From: an uncultured Bacteroidota bacterium
GTDB taxonomy: Bacteria; Bacteroidota; Bacteroidia; Chitinophagales; Chitinophagaceae
Reading direction: 5' to 3'
Assembly: GCA_903905685.1 (NCBI GenBank)
Contig: CAIVHI010000021.1
Coordinates: forward strand, 1-18,088
DNA: 18,088 nucleotides
Shown: positions 1 to 6,758 of the stretch, piece after piece
How the letters are laid out: every line of letters starts with the position of its first letter
How positions within the stretch are numbered: the first letter of the stretch is position 1
Program-made: the position numbers and the translations under genes
The notes under the pieces: generated by a model
What the model was told of the DNA's origin: nothing
The model's input: only the letters and a program-made list of their open reading frames with translations
The model's database searches: none

Positions 1-2
1 AC

Positions 3-548
3 ATCCCGTTCTTGGGCATCTGCCTCGGTATGCAGATGGCGTGTGTGGAGTTTGCCCGCAACGTGCTCGGCATGCCCCGCGCCCATTCCACCGAGATGGA
101 CCCCGACACCAACAACGGTGTCATTTGCATGATGGAAGAACAAAAGTCCATCACCCAAAAAGGCGGCACCATGCGCTTGGGCAGTTACGCCTGCCATTTG
201 AAACCCGACTCCATTTCGGCCCAGATTTATGGCAGTATCGACATCTCGGAACGCCACCGTCACCGCTACGAGTTTAACGATAAATACAGCGATGCTTACG
301 AAGCTGCCGGCATGCGCCCGGTGGGTCGCAACCCCAAGACCAACTTGGTTGAAATCATGGAGTTGGCCAACCACCCGTTCTTCATAGGCGTGCAATTCCA
401 CCCCGAGTACAAGAGTACGGTGGAGAACCCGCACCCTTTGTTTGTGGCACTGGTAAAGGCTGCAAAGGATGCCTACGAAAATAGGAGTGCCTCGCTGCAT
501 GGAGCATTTGATGAAAACCTTGGGGAGGGCATTGCCGTACCGAGATAA
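3..548 (+). CDS. pyrG: CTP synthase, C-terminal part (glutamine amidotransferase domain), 5' truncated by window edge
   Basis: CTP synthase aminates UTP to CTP using glutamine, the last step of de novo pyrimidine nucleotide synthesis in the cytoplasm. Only the last 181 residues are present; the family is usually about 540 residues, so the synthase domain and part of the amidotransferase domain lie upstream of the window. The open frame begins at base 3. The class I amidotransferase nucleophile lies in GICLGMQ (Cys codon 21-23), and the His-Glu pair of the triad lies in QFHPEYKS (His codon 399-401, Glu codon 405-407). The stretch with YEFNDKY and SDAYEAAG is typical of CTP synthase rather than of other class I amidotransferases. 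The C-terminal tail ends shortly after the domain, as expected. The next gene starts 52 bases later on the same strand but belongs to another pathway. Confidence 0.96.
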   Translation: MPFLGICLGMQMACVEFARNVLGMPRAHSTEMDPDTNNGVICMMEEQKSITQKGGTMRLGSYACHLKPDSISAQIYGSIDISERHRHRYEFNDKYSDAYEAAGMRPVGRNPKTNLVEIMELANHPFFIGVQFHPEYKSTVENPHPLFVALVKAAKDAYENRSASLHGAFDENLGEGIAVPR

Positions 549-583
549 TATTGCCAAGCCAACTGTAAAATAACATAATTAGC

Positions 584-591
584 TACCTTAG
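584..591 (+). promoter_or_regulatory. Possible -7 box upstream of the heptose kinase
   Basis: TACCTTAG matches the Bacteroidota -7 consensus TAnnTTTG at all but one fixed position. It lies in the AT-rich 52-base gap after pyrG and would place transcription start almost on the ATG at 601. No well-spaced TTTG box was seen upstream, so this is a weak call. Confidence 0.22.
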
Positions 592-600
592 CCACACATT

Positions 601-1623
601 ATGATTTACCGCAGCAAAGCCCCATTGCGTATCGGTCTGGCCGGCGGCGGCACCGATGTGAGTCCGTATTGCGATAGGTACGGCGGGGCCATCTTGAACG
701 CCACCATATCGCTTTATGCATATGCGTCCATCGAGCCGTTAAAGGAGCCCGTAATCATCATCGAGGCCATCGATAGGAATGAAACTTACCGTTTTCCGCT
801 TGGCGACACCTTGCCTATAGACGGCAATCTGGATTTGGCCAAGGGTGCCTACAACCATGTCGTAAAGCGTTATGGTGCAGTGCCTTCTGGGTTCAAGTTG
901 TCTACCTTGGTAGATGCCCCCGCGGGGTCGGGCTTGGGCAGCTCGTCTACCTTGATGGTGGCCATCATCGGCGTATTCGCCCAATGGCTCAATCTGCCCC
1001 TCGGCGAATATGACATTGCCCAAACGGCATACGATGTGGAGCGTGTTGAACTGGCCATGGCCGGGGGCAAACAAGACCAATATGCAGCAGCATTCGGCGG
1101 TGTGAACTTCATGGAGTTCTACAGCGACAACAAAGTGATAGTCAATCCGCTGCGCATCAAGCAGCAATACCTGTACGAGTTGGAGAACAACCTGTTGCTC
1201 TATTTTACGGCCACGAGCCGGCTGTCGTCCACCATCATCGAGGCGCAAAGCCGAAATGTGACCGAGCAGAAGAAGGAGTCCATCGACGCCATGCACCACC
1301 TCAAGGAGCAGGCGGTTATGATGAAGGAAGCCCTGCTGAAGGGCAACATTCACGACATAGGCCGGATACTCGATTTCGGGTTCAAGTATAAAAAGCAGAT
1401 GGCCAGCGGTATATCCAACCCCATGCTCGACGGCATTTACGATACCGCCATGAAGGCCGGCGCCACCGGAGGTAAGATTTCGGGCGCAGGTGGTGGCGGA
1501 TTCATGATGTTTTACTGTCCCGACAACACCCGCTTTGCCGTGCGCAACGCATTGGCGTCGTTTGGCGGCAGCTTCAGTCCGTACCAGTTTACCGAGCGCG
1601 GCCTGTTCACTTGGAGTATTTGA
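601..1623 (+). CDS. hddA: GHMP-family kinase, probable D-glycero-alpha-D-manno-heptose 7-phosphate kinase
   Basis: Predicted to phosphorylate heptose 7-phosphate at C1 with ATP, giving the 1,7-bisphosphate used to make GDP-activated heptose for surface glycans. The 340-residue protein has the full GHMP architecture. The N-terminal strand RSKAPLRIGLAGGGTD is typical of the HddA and fucokinase-like branch. The ATP-binding glycine/serine loop PAGSGLGSSS is at residues 107-116, and the C-terminal glycine-rich motif GGKISGAGGGG is at 290-300. The ATG at 601 is chosen because the protein then begins directly with the conserved first strand. The following nucleotidyltransferase gene starts 26 bases after the stop, a pairing known for hddA and hddC. 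The exact sugar is inferred from the family and that neighbour; a kinase for another sugar (for example fucose) is the main alternative. Confidence 0.85.
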   Translation: MIYRSKAPLRIGLAGGGTDVSPYCDRYGGAILNATISLYAYASIEPLKEPVIIIEAIDRNETYRFPLGDTLPIDGNLDLAKGAYNHVVKRYGAVPSGFKLSTLVDAPAGSGLGSSSTLMVAIIGVFAQWLNLPLGEYDIAQTAYDVERVELAMAGGKQDQYAAAFGGVNFMEFYSDNKVIVNPLRIKQQYLYELENNLLLYFTATSRLSSTIIEAQSRNVTEQKKESIDAMHHLKEQAVMMKEALLKGNIHDIGRILDFGFKYKKQMASGISNPMLDGIYDTAMKAGATGGKISGAGGGGFMMFYCPDNTRFAVRNALASFGGSFSPYQFTERGLFTWSI

Positions 1624-1649
1624 CCTTAAAACCCACCACCGATACCCTG

Positions 1650-2357
1650 ATGACAAACGAAGCGATAGTATTGGCAGGAGGATTGGGCACCCGTTTGCGG
1701 GGCGTTATAGGCACCTACCCCAAGTGCATGGCCGAGGTAAACGGAAGGCCGTTTTTGCATTATGTGTTGCGCTACCTTAGACAACAAGGCATCACCCGCG
1801 CCATCCTCTCCCTAGGGTTCATGAGCGAGGTGGTGACCGATTGGTTGGCGGCATCGCCCGGTTATGGTTTAGTCGTGGATTGGGTGATAGAGAACGAACC
1901 GTTGGGCACCGGTGGCGGCATCAGGCTGGCCATGTCCATCGTTACGGCTCCTCAAGTTTTCGTCCTGAATGGCGATACCTTTTTCGACGTAAATCTTGAT
2001 GCCATGTATAGCGACCATAAGAGCCATGGTGCCGAGACCACCGTGGCACTCAAAGAAATGCACGACTTCGACCGCTATGGGTGCGTGCGCACCGACGTGG
2101 CGGGTAATGTAGTGGCATTCGAAGAAAAGCAACCCATGGCCGTGGGCGACATCAATGGCGGTATTTACCTGATAGATAGCCACGATTTCATGGCCCGCTC
2201 GCTTGCCATGAAGTGTTCGTTCGAAAAGGACTATCTCGAAAAATCTGTAGCCGAAGGCCGGTTCTTCGCCTATCGGTCGGGTGGATATTTTATAGACATC
2301 GGCATACCTGAGGATTATGCGCGGGTACAGGTCGATTTCAAAACCATGTTCCCATGA
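1650..2357 (+). CDS. hddC: Sugar-1-phosphate nucleotidyltransferase, probable heptose 1-phosphate guanylyltransferase
   Basis: Predicted to transfer GMP from GTP to heptose 1-phosphate, forming the GDP-heptose donor for a glycosyltransferase. The 235-residue protein carries the nucleotide-binding signature LAGGLGTRLR at residues 8-17, the PKCMAEVNGRPF stretch that follows in this family, and the metal-binding aspartate in LNGD (Asp109). KDYLEK and YFIDIGIPEDY near the C-terminus are typical of single-domain hexose/heptose nucleotidyltransferases. A TTG at 1611 in the same frame would add 13 residues and overlap the kinase gene, but the conserved N-terminus begins right after the ATG at 1650, so that start is preferred. 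The stop overlaps the next gene's start as ATGA, implying translational coupling. Base and sugar specificity are inferred from pairing with the kinase. Confidence 0.84.
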   Translation: MTNEAIVLAGGLGTRLRGVIGTYPKCMAEVNGRPFLHYVLRYLRQQGITRAILSLGFMSEVVTDWLAASPGYGLVVDWVIENEPLGTGGGIRLAMSIVTAPQVFVLNGDTFFDVNLDAMYSDHKSHGAETTVALKEMHDFDRYGCVRTDVAGNVVAFEEKQPMAVGDINGGIYLIDSHDFMARSLAMKCSFEKDYLEKSVAEGRFFAYRSGGYFIDIGIPEDYARVQVDFKTMFP

Positions 2358-3484
2358 AGATAGGCATCATAGGCACCGCACACCCCCTGCGTGGCGGCTT
2401 GGCGGCATTCAACGAGCGGCTGGCCAAGGAGCTTCAAGGTATGGGGCATGAGGTGGTCATCTATTCGTTCAGTCTGCAATACCCGTCGTTCCTGTTTCCC
2501 GGCAAAACCCAGTTTACCGACGAGCCGGCACCGATAGGGCTGGACATCCGAACCAATATCAACTCGGTAAACCCGTTGAACTGGGTACGCGTGGGCAATG
2601 AGCTCAATCGTGAACGATTCGACCTGTTGATTGTCAAGTATTGGCTTCCATTTATGGGGCCCTCATTCGGCACCCTGCTACGCCGTGCCAAGCGCAACGG
2701 CAAGACTAAGGCGGTGTGTATTGTAGACAATATCATTCCACATGAAGCCCGGCCGGGCGATGCCGCGTTTACCAAGTATTTTGTGGGTGCGGTGGATGCC
2801 TTTGTGACGATGAGCCGGGACGTGTTGAAAGACGTGAAGACCTTCACCGCGAAGCCCGCCACCTTTACGCCCCATCCGGTTTACGACATTTACAATGAAG
2901 CCGTGTCCAAGGCGGAAGCCTGCAAAAAACTCGGGCTGGACCGGAACATCAACTATATCCTGTTTTTCGGCTTTATCCGTCCCTACAAGGGCTTGGACAT
3001 CTTGTTGGAAGCCATGGCCGATGAACGGATAAGGAAGGCCGGCATCCACCTGATTGCCGCCGGCGAATACTACGACAAAGCCGTGGAGGCCGCCAACAAC
3101 GAAATTATAGCCATGCGCGGTATTGCCGACATCGTCCACCTGTCTACCGACTTTATTCCGGATAGTGAAGTGCGCTACTACTTCAGTGCTGCCGACCTTG
3201 TGGTGCAGCCCTACAAGCACGCCACCCAGAGCGGCATCACCCAAATAGCCTACCACTTTTGCAAGCCCATGGTGGTGACCAATGTGGGCGGCCTGCCCGA
3301 GGTAGTGCCCGATGGCAAGGTGGGCTTCGTGGCCGAAGTGGACCCAACCGCCATTGCCGACGCCATCCTCCGGTTTTACACCCCGGGCTCACTGCCCAAT
3401 GTGCAGGAAAACCTGCGCGCCGAGAAGCGCAAATACAGTTGGCAAGCATTTGTAGAAGTGCTGATGCAGCAGGCCAAGGGTTGA
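2354..3484 (+). CDS. Glycosyltransferase, GT-B fold, family 4-like
   Basis: Predicted cytoplasmic or membrane-associated transferase that moves a sugar from an activated donor onto a glycan or lipid-linked acceptor. The 376-residue protein shows the GT-B layout: an N-terminal acceptor half starting with GTAHPLRGGLAAFNERLA (glycine pair at residues 14-15), and a C-terminal donor half with FFGFIRPYKGLDILLEA, QSGITQIAYHF (Ser-Gly at 293-294) and GLPEVV (from Gly313), the usual GT4 donor-site pattern. Its ATG overlaps the upstream stop (ATGA), so it is very likely co-translated with the guanylyltransferase, and GDP-heptose is a reasonable guess for its donor. Acceptor and linkage cannot be read from the sequence. 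No signal peptide or clear transmembrane segment is visible. Confidence 0.86.
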   Translation: MKIGIIGTAHPLRGGLAAFNERLAKELQGMGHEVVIYSFSLQYPSFLFPGKTQFTDEPAPIGLDIRTNINSVNPLNWVRVGNELNRERFDLLIVKYWLPFMGPSFGTLLRRAKRNGKTKAVCIVDNIIPHEARPGDAAFTKYFVGAVDAFVTMSRDVLKDVKTFTAKPATFTPHPVYDIYNEAVSKAEACKKLGLDRNINYILFFGFIRPYKGLDILLEAMADERIRKAGIHLIAAGEYYDKAVEAANNEIIAMRGIADIVHLSTDFIPDSEVRYYFSAADLVVQPYKHATQSGITQIAYHFCKPMVVTNVGGLPEVVPDGKVGFVAEVDPTAIADAILRFYTPGSLPNVQENLRAEKRKYSWQAFVEVLMQQAKG

Positions 3485-3571
3485 AGAAAGACGAAGAATT
3501 TTCGGGGTATTGTCAATTTTTCGCCACTTTTCGGTAATTTTATTGGTGAATGTTTTGGGAAACCCAACCCT

Positions 3572-3604
3572 TTTGCGCCGTTGGTAGTCTTTCTAGTATG
3601 TTCG
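3572..3604 (+). promoter_or_regulatory. Candidate promoter of the sigma factor gene
   Basis: A TTTG box at 3572-3575 is followed 21 bases later by TATGTTCG at 3597-3604, one mismatch from the Bacteroidota -7 consensus TAnnTTTG. The spacing is within the range reported for Bacteroidota promoters. It would start transcription near 3611, just before the likely non-ATG start of the sigma factor gene. The 139-base gap holding it (3485-3623) is AT-rich and has no gene. Confidence 0.35.
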
Positions 3605-3623
3605 GTATTAATCAACACTTTAC

Positions 3624-4199
3624 TTGTCCGTAGCCTTGGCATATACAATAACGAGCACTGCCAGTGAGTTGGAGCAGCTCATACAGGGATGCATCCGCAA
3701 TGAGCGGGGGGCACAGGAGAAGCTATATCGGCTTTTCTACCCCCGCATGATGGCGGTCGTTAAGCGGTATATTGACCATGAAGAACAAGCTGAAGAGGTG
3801 ATGAACAACGGATTTCTAAGGGCGTTCCAGAAAGTGAAGCAGTACAACTTTCAAGGTTCGTTTGAGGGGTGGCTGAGGAAAATCGTTTTTCACGCAGTGG
3901 CCGACTATGTGAAGCAGAACAATAACTATGCTTCAAAAATGGTTTTTGTAGAGAAAGATCAGTGCGTTGAAAAAGACCATGCCGACAAGCTGTACTACGA
4001 CCAGTTGATGAAACTGGTACATGCATTGCCCGAGGCAACCCGTACGGTGTTCAACATGTATGTGATGGATGGCTTTACGCACCGCGAAATAGGCAATCTG
4101 CTGGGCATTAGCGAGGGGACGTCGAAATGGCACCTTTCGGAAGGAAGAAAAATATTGAAAGAGAAAATTGAGCGGATGGGATTGCATCAAAATGCATAA
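3624..4199 (+). CDS. RNA polymerase sigma factor, sigma-70 family, ECF type
   Basis: Predicted alternative sigma factor that directs RNA polymerase to a small regulon, typically controlled by a membrane-bound partner. The 191-residue product contains sigma region 2 (about residues 34-98, with LYRLFYPRMMAVVKRY, the acidic EEQAEEVMNNGFLRAF helix and SFEGWLRKIVFHAVADYVK) and region 4 (about 137-187, with LPEATRTVFNMYVMDGFTHREIGNLLG and the recognition helix around EGTSKWHLSEGR). There is no region 1.1 or region 3, as in ECF members. No ATG precedes region 2: the frame opens after a TAA at 3609, and the candidates are TTG at 3624, 3636 or 3669, so the exact N-terminus is uncertain. The next gene follows after 50 bases and is its probable regulator. 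Confidence 0.9.
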   Translation: MSVALAYTITSTASELEQLIQGCIRNERGAQEKLYRLFYPRMMAVVKRYIDHEEQAEEVMNNGFLRAFQKVKQYNFQGSFEGWLRKIVFHAVADYVKQNNNYASKMVFVEKDQCVEKDHADKLYYDQLMKLVHALPEATRTVFNMYVMDGFTHREIGNLLGISEGTSKWHLSEGRKILKEKIERMGLHQNA

Positions 4200-4249
4200 C
4201 CGGAGGCCCGATGTAACCCAATAAGTTCTGTAAAATTAAATTTATCCAC

Positions 4250-6229
4250 ATGGATAAAAAGATGATAAGCGTAGATGACCTGATAAGACAGCGCTTGGCA
4301 GGTGGCGAAGAAAAGGAGCGTGACGGTTCCTGGGGACGCATGCGCGAACTTTTGGATAAGGAAATGCCACAGCAGAAAGCTGTAGGCATTGGCTGGAGCC
4401 GCCCGTTCATGTACGCAGGCATGTTGTTGCTTGGGTCGGCCCTCAGTTGGGGCGGATACCAACTTTACAATGGCCAAGGTGCAAGAAATTCCGGCATAGT
4501 TGCCGCGATGCCATCGGGTCAGTCGGCATCAGCCGTTGCTTCCGGCAATGCGCCCATCGATGCGGGTGAAAGCGCCATAGGCTCTTCATCGGCCTCAGCA
4601 CCAACCGGGAGCACGGGTTCGAATATCCAAGGATCCAAAGGCCGTATTTCATCTCCGGCTGGAGCTGGTGCGCCGTCTTCAGCCGGGACCGCGATGCATG
4701 GCAACAATGATACCCACGGTATTCAAAACAACCATGGCAAGGGATTGAGCGAAGCGGCGATATCTACCGGCGCGACCGAGTCTCCGGTGGCTGCACATGC
4801 CCTTGCAACGGCTTCAAAAAGTGCGGGTCAATCAAGAGGATCGGTCGGCGGTTCGGCGCACAGGCCCGAAGCATCCGGTAGCAGCATCGGCGGTCATAGC
4901 ACCGGGAGCGGCGCACACAACAATACTCATGCCCCATTGGTTGCCGCGGGCGCAACCGCCATCAACCATGCGTCCACTACAACGCAATCGGCACAACAAA
5001 ATGGTAACCAAAGTATTGCCACACATGTTCTTGGGTCGGCCGCCAAGGCTGGCAATGCCACGAAACATACATCACACACCCTGCAATCTGCAAGCGGTTT
5101 GACGGGGCACGAGGCCAAATCCGGGCACGAAAAAGGCATGCATACTGCGTCAGCGGTCGGTCCGGTTTCGGGAAAATCAAAGGCAAAGGTTGAAGAAACG
5201 ATTGCAGTGGACAAAGTGGTGCTTAACAAGCGCTACGTACACGACGAAGCCGGCGGACACTACAAGTTCGATACCATTTCCAAGGAAAAACTGTACGAAC
5301 AACTGCATGCGGTTGCAGGCATCATCAACACCACAATAGGCAATGTGACTCAAGATGGCGTAATGGAGCATGCGGTTGCCAGCAATGGTAATGCTTTGAC
5401 TCCGGCAACCTCGCTGCCGCTTGCTTCATCATCGTCTACGGCTCCATCGCTTAAGGCGGCTTCAGAAGCCAAATCTGCCAAGGAAATCGCCAAACAAAGT
5501 GGTGGGTCGAAGTTGCTTACCAACCTCAGTACAGCCTTCAACGACATCAAAATGAGCGCCAAGGGGTCCCAATTCACATGTGGACTCACGGGCGGCATTA
5601 ACGGAGCGTTCTTTGGGCCGGCCAATTTTTATGGCTTCGATTTCGGCGTGAGCGGTACCATGAACATCAACGACAATGTAGGCATCGTATCGGAGTTGAA
5701 GTACTTCCACCGTATCAACAGCGGCTATGAATTCAACGACGACTACTATGTATACGAATCCAACAATGGTGCCGGTGGCGGTTGGAAAAAGAGCAAGATA
5801 GACTACGACTATAGCTTCTCTACCCTGCACAGTCTGGAATTGCCGCTGTACATCAAATACAGCGTTGCCAACTTCAGCTTCTTCGGTGGTGCCAACCTGT
5901 CGTATATCTTCGGCATCAACACCAGCGCCGCGCCGCTCCCAGACCCCAAATTTCCGGCACAAATTGTTGCAGCCAAGGGTAACGATGACCATGCTACGGT
6001 CAACTATTCCGACTTCGGTCAACGTTTTGGAATCGGCTACCTGTTCGGTATAGCATTCAAGTTGAGCCCAACGGTTTCGTTGGACTTGCGGTCTGCCCAG
6101 AATTGTTGGGATAACCTGAAGGCTTCCGGAGCAAAAACGGTATCCACCACGCTTTACAATACGCCTTCCACGCAAATTTCGCTGAACTTCCGCTTGGGTG
6201 CGCCTAAGAAGGAAAGCGTAGATAAATAG
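4250..6229 (+). CDS. Membrane-anchored outer-membrane beta-barrel protein, probable sigma-factor partner
   Basis: The 659-residue product has four zones. Residues 1-50 are charged and cytoplasmic-looking (VDDLIRQRLAG, then GSWGRMRELLDKE with a single Trp), a pattern common in proteins encoded beside Bacteroidota ECF sigma factors. Residues about 53-72 (FMYAGMLLLGSALSWGGYQL) form one hydrophobic membrane segment. Residues about 75-435 are a low-complexity linker rich in Ser, Gly, Ala and His, interrupted near 315-360 by a charged, more ordered stretch. Residues about 441-652 alternate polar and hydrophobic residues with many Gly and aromatic residues, as in OMP_b-brl/PorT-like barrels of about eight strands, ending in a strand close to TQISLNFRLG. 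There is no cleavable signal peptide. By position it is the likely anti-sigma or sensor protein of the upstream sigma factor. That role, and barrel insertion in the outer membrane, are inferred. Confidence 0.82.
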   Translation: MDKKMISVDDLIRQRLAGGEEKERDGSWGRMRELLDKEMPQQKAVGIGWSRPFMYAGMLLLGSALSWGGYQLYNGQGARNSGIVAAMPSGQSASAVASGNAPIDAGESAIGSSSASAPTGSTGSNIQGSKGRISSPAGAGAPSSAGTAMHGNNDTHGIQNNHGKGLSEAAISTGATESPVAAHALATASKSAGQSRGSVGGSAHRPEASGSSIGGHSTGSGAHNNTHAPLVAAGATAINHASTTTQSAQQNGNQSIATHVLGSAAKAGNATKHTSHTLQSASGLTGHEAKSGHEKGMHTASAVGPVSGKSKAKVEETIAVDKVVLNKRYVHDEAGGHYKFDTISKEKLYEQLHAVAGIINTTIGNVTQDGVMEHAVASNGNALTPATSLPLASSSSTAPSLKAASEAKSAKEIAKQSGGSKLLTNLSTAFNDIKMSAKGSQFTCGLTGGINGAFFGPANFYGFDFGVSGTMNINDNVGIVSELKYFHRINSGYEFNDDYYVYESNNGAGGGWKKSKIDYDYSFSTLHSLELPLYIKYSVANFSFFGGANLSYIFGINTSAAPLPDPKFPAQIVAAKGNDDHATVNYSDFGQRFGIGYLFGIAFKLSPTVSLDLRSAQNCWDNLKASGAKTVSTTLYNTPSTQISLNFRLGAPKKESVDK

Positions 6230-6250
6230 GGCTTGACTGTTTTATTTTCC

Positions 6251-6280
6251 ATCGGCCGGACTCATACGAGTTCGGCCGAT
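6251..6280 (+). terminator. Strong hairpin terminator after the beta-barrel gene
   Basis: Arms 6251-6263 and 6268-6280 pair over 13 positions with one G-T wobble around a four-base ATAC loop. The outer core is ATCGGCCG/CGGCCGAT. The T-rich stretch TTGTTTTG follows directly. The hairpin lies 21 bases past the stop at 6229, so it most likely ends the sigma factor operon. Confidence 0.8.
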
Positions 6281-6405
6281 TTGTTTTGTGAAGAGGATCT
6301 GGCTAGTTGCTCGCAGAGCGGGAGCAGTTCGAAACAGCAATTGTAAGCCGATGTGGCAAAGACCCCAATCCGGCCCATTTTGATGCGCGTGGGGGGGGGC
6401 TATGG

Positions 6406-6429
6406 CATATTCCGGCCATCCGGAATATG
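6406..6429. repeat. Perfect inverted repeat, 10-bp arms, 4-base loop
   Basis: CATATTCCGG (6406-6415) and CCGGAATATG (6420-6429) are exact reverse complements separated by CCAT. No T-run follows on either strand, so it does not look like an intrinsic terminator. It lies between two genes that converge on this spacer. It could be an RNA hairpin, a protein-binding site or part of a repeat family. Confidence 0.75.
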
Positions 6430-6701
6430 AATGTTTCGACTCGAGATGCGCCAAGGTGCGCACGGAAACCGAACAATTCGAGCGGTGATGCGTCTGCAAC
6501 CGGAATTGTCGGTGCGGTATTTTTGAGGGGATACAAAGGCCGGTGCGCCAAGGTCTGGTGGAGAACCCCAACAGGGGAGCATGCTTGGAAGTTGAGCCGG
6601 TAGCTACGCCGGCAATAATGCTTGGTCTAGCAATCAAGGACTGGAACGCAAACGAGCTTACGCTCAATGATGGCATTTCGCATTGACGCTGAAAGCAACC
6701 T

Positions 6702-6728
6702 GGGATTGCGTTTTCAAAACACAATCCC
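6702..6728 (-). terminator. Inverted repeat downstream of the T9SS cargo gene, possible terminator
   Basis: GGGATTG (6702-6708) pairs with CAATCCC (6722-6728). After one C-A mismatch the pairing continues as GTTTT (6710-6714) with AAAAC (6716-6720), leaving a single central base. It lies 30 bases beyond the stop of the minus-strand gene. No clear T-run follows on the minus strand, so termination is only a suggestion. Confidence 0.4.
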
Positions 6729-6758
6729 CGGAAACATTGATGTGCAATTTGGTTTCCC

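Larger units (their letters stand above)
6290..6758. other. Gene-free GC-rich spacer with several hairpins and a G9 run
   Basis: No convincing gene was found in this 470-base stretch. Open frames exist on both strands (about 98 codons on plus, 160 on minus), but they overlap each other, show no recognisable domain and have no visible start signals. The block holds a perfect 10-bp palindrome (6406-6429), CCCC-aaca-GGGG (6566-6577), GCCGG/CCGGC (6596-6613), a 27-base near-perfect inverted repeat (6702-6728) and a run of nine G at 6391-6399. It looks less AT-rich than the other long spacers. A decayed gene, a repeat element or a structured RNA are all possible. Confidence 0.5.

Noticed and set aside
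739..1656. A 305-codon open frame on the minus strand across the heptose kinase gene
   Set aside because: It lies opposite a gene with clear GHMP motifs, has low-complexity His/Val/Gly-rich translation and no recognisable domain. It is a shadow of codon bias.
3555..3567. TTGGG-aaa-CCCAA hairpin after the glycosyltransferase gene as a terminator
   Set aside because: The stem is only 5 bp, lies about 70 bases past the stop and is followed by only a short T-stretch further on, so it is too weak to annotate.
5462..6175. A 237-codon minus-strand frame inside the beta-barrel gene
   Set aside because: The plus-strand frame has coherent barrel sequence, and the reverse frame shows no domain or start signal.
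6242..6724. A 160-codon minus-strand frame in the spacer as a possible gene
   Set aside because: Its frame runs through the terminator hairpin and both long inverted repeats. The translation has no domain, signal peptide or start site, so I list the region as a spacer of unknown nature instead.
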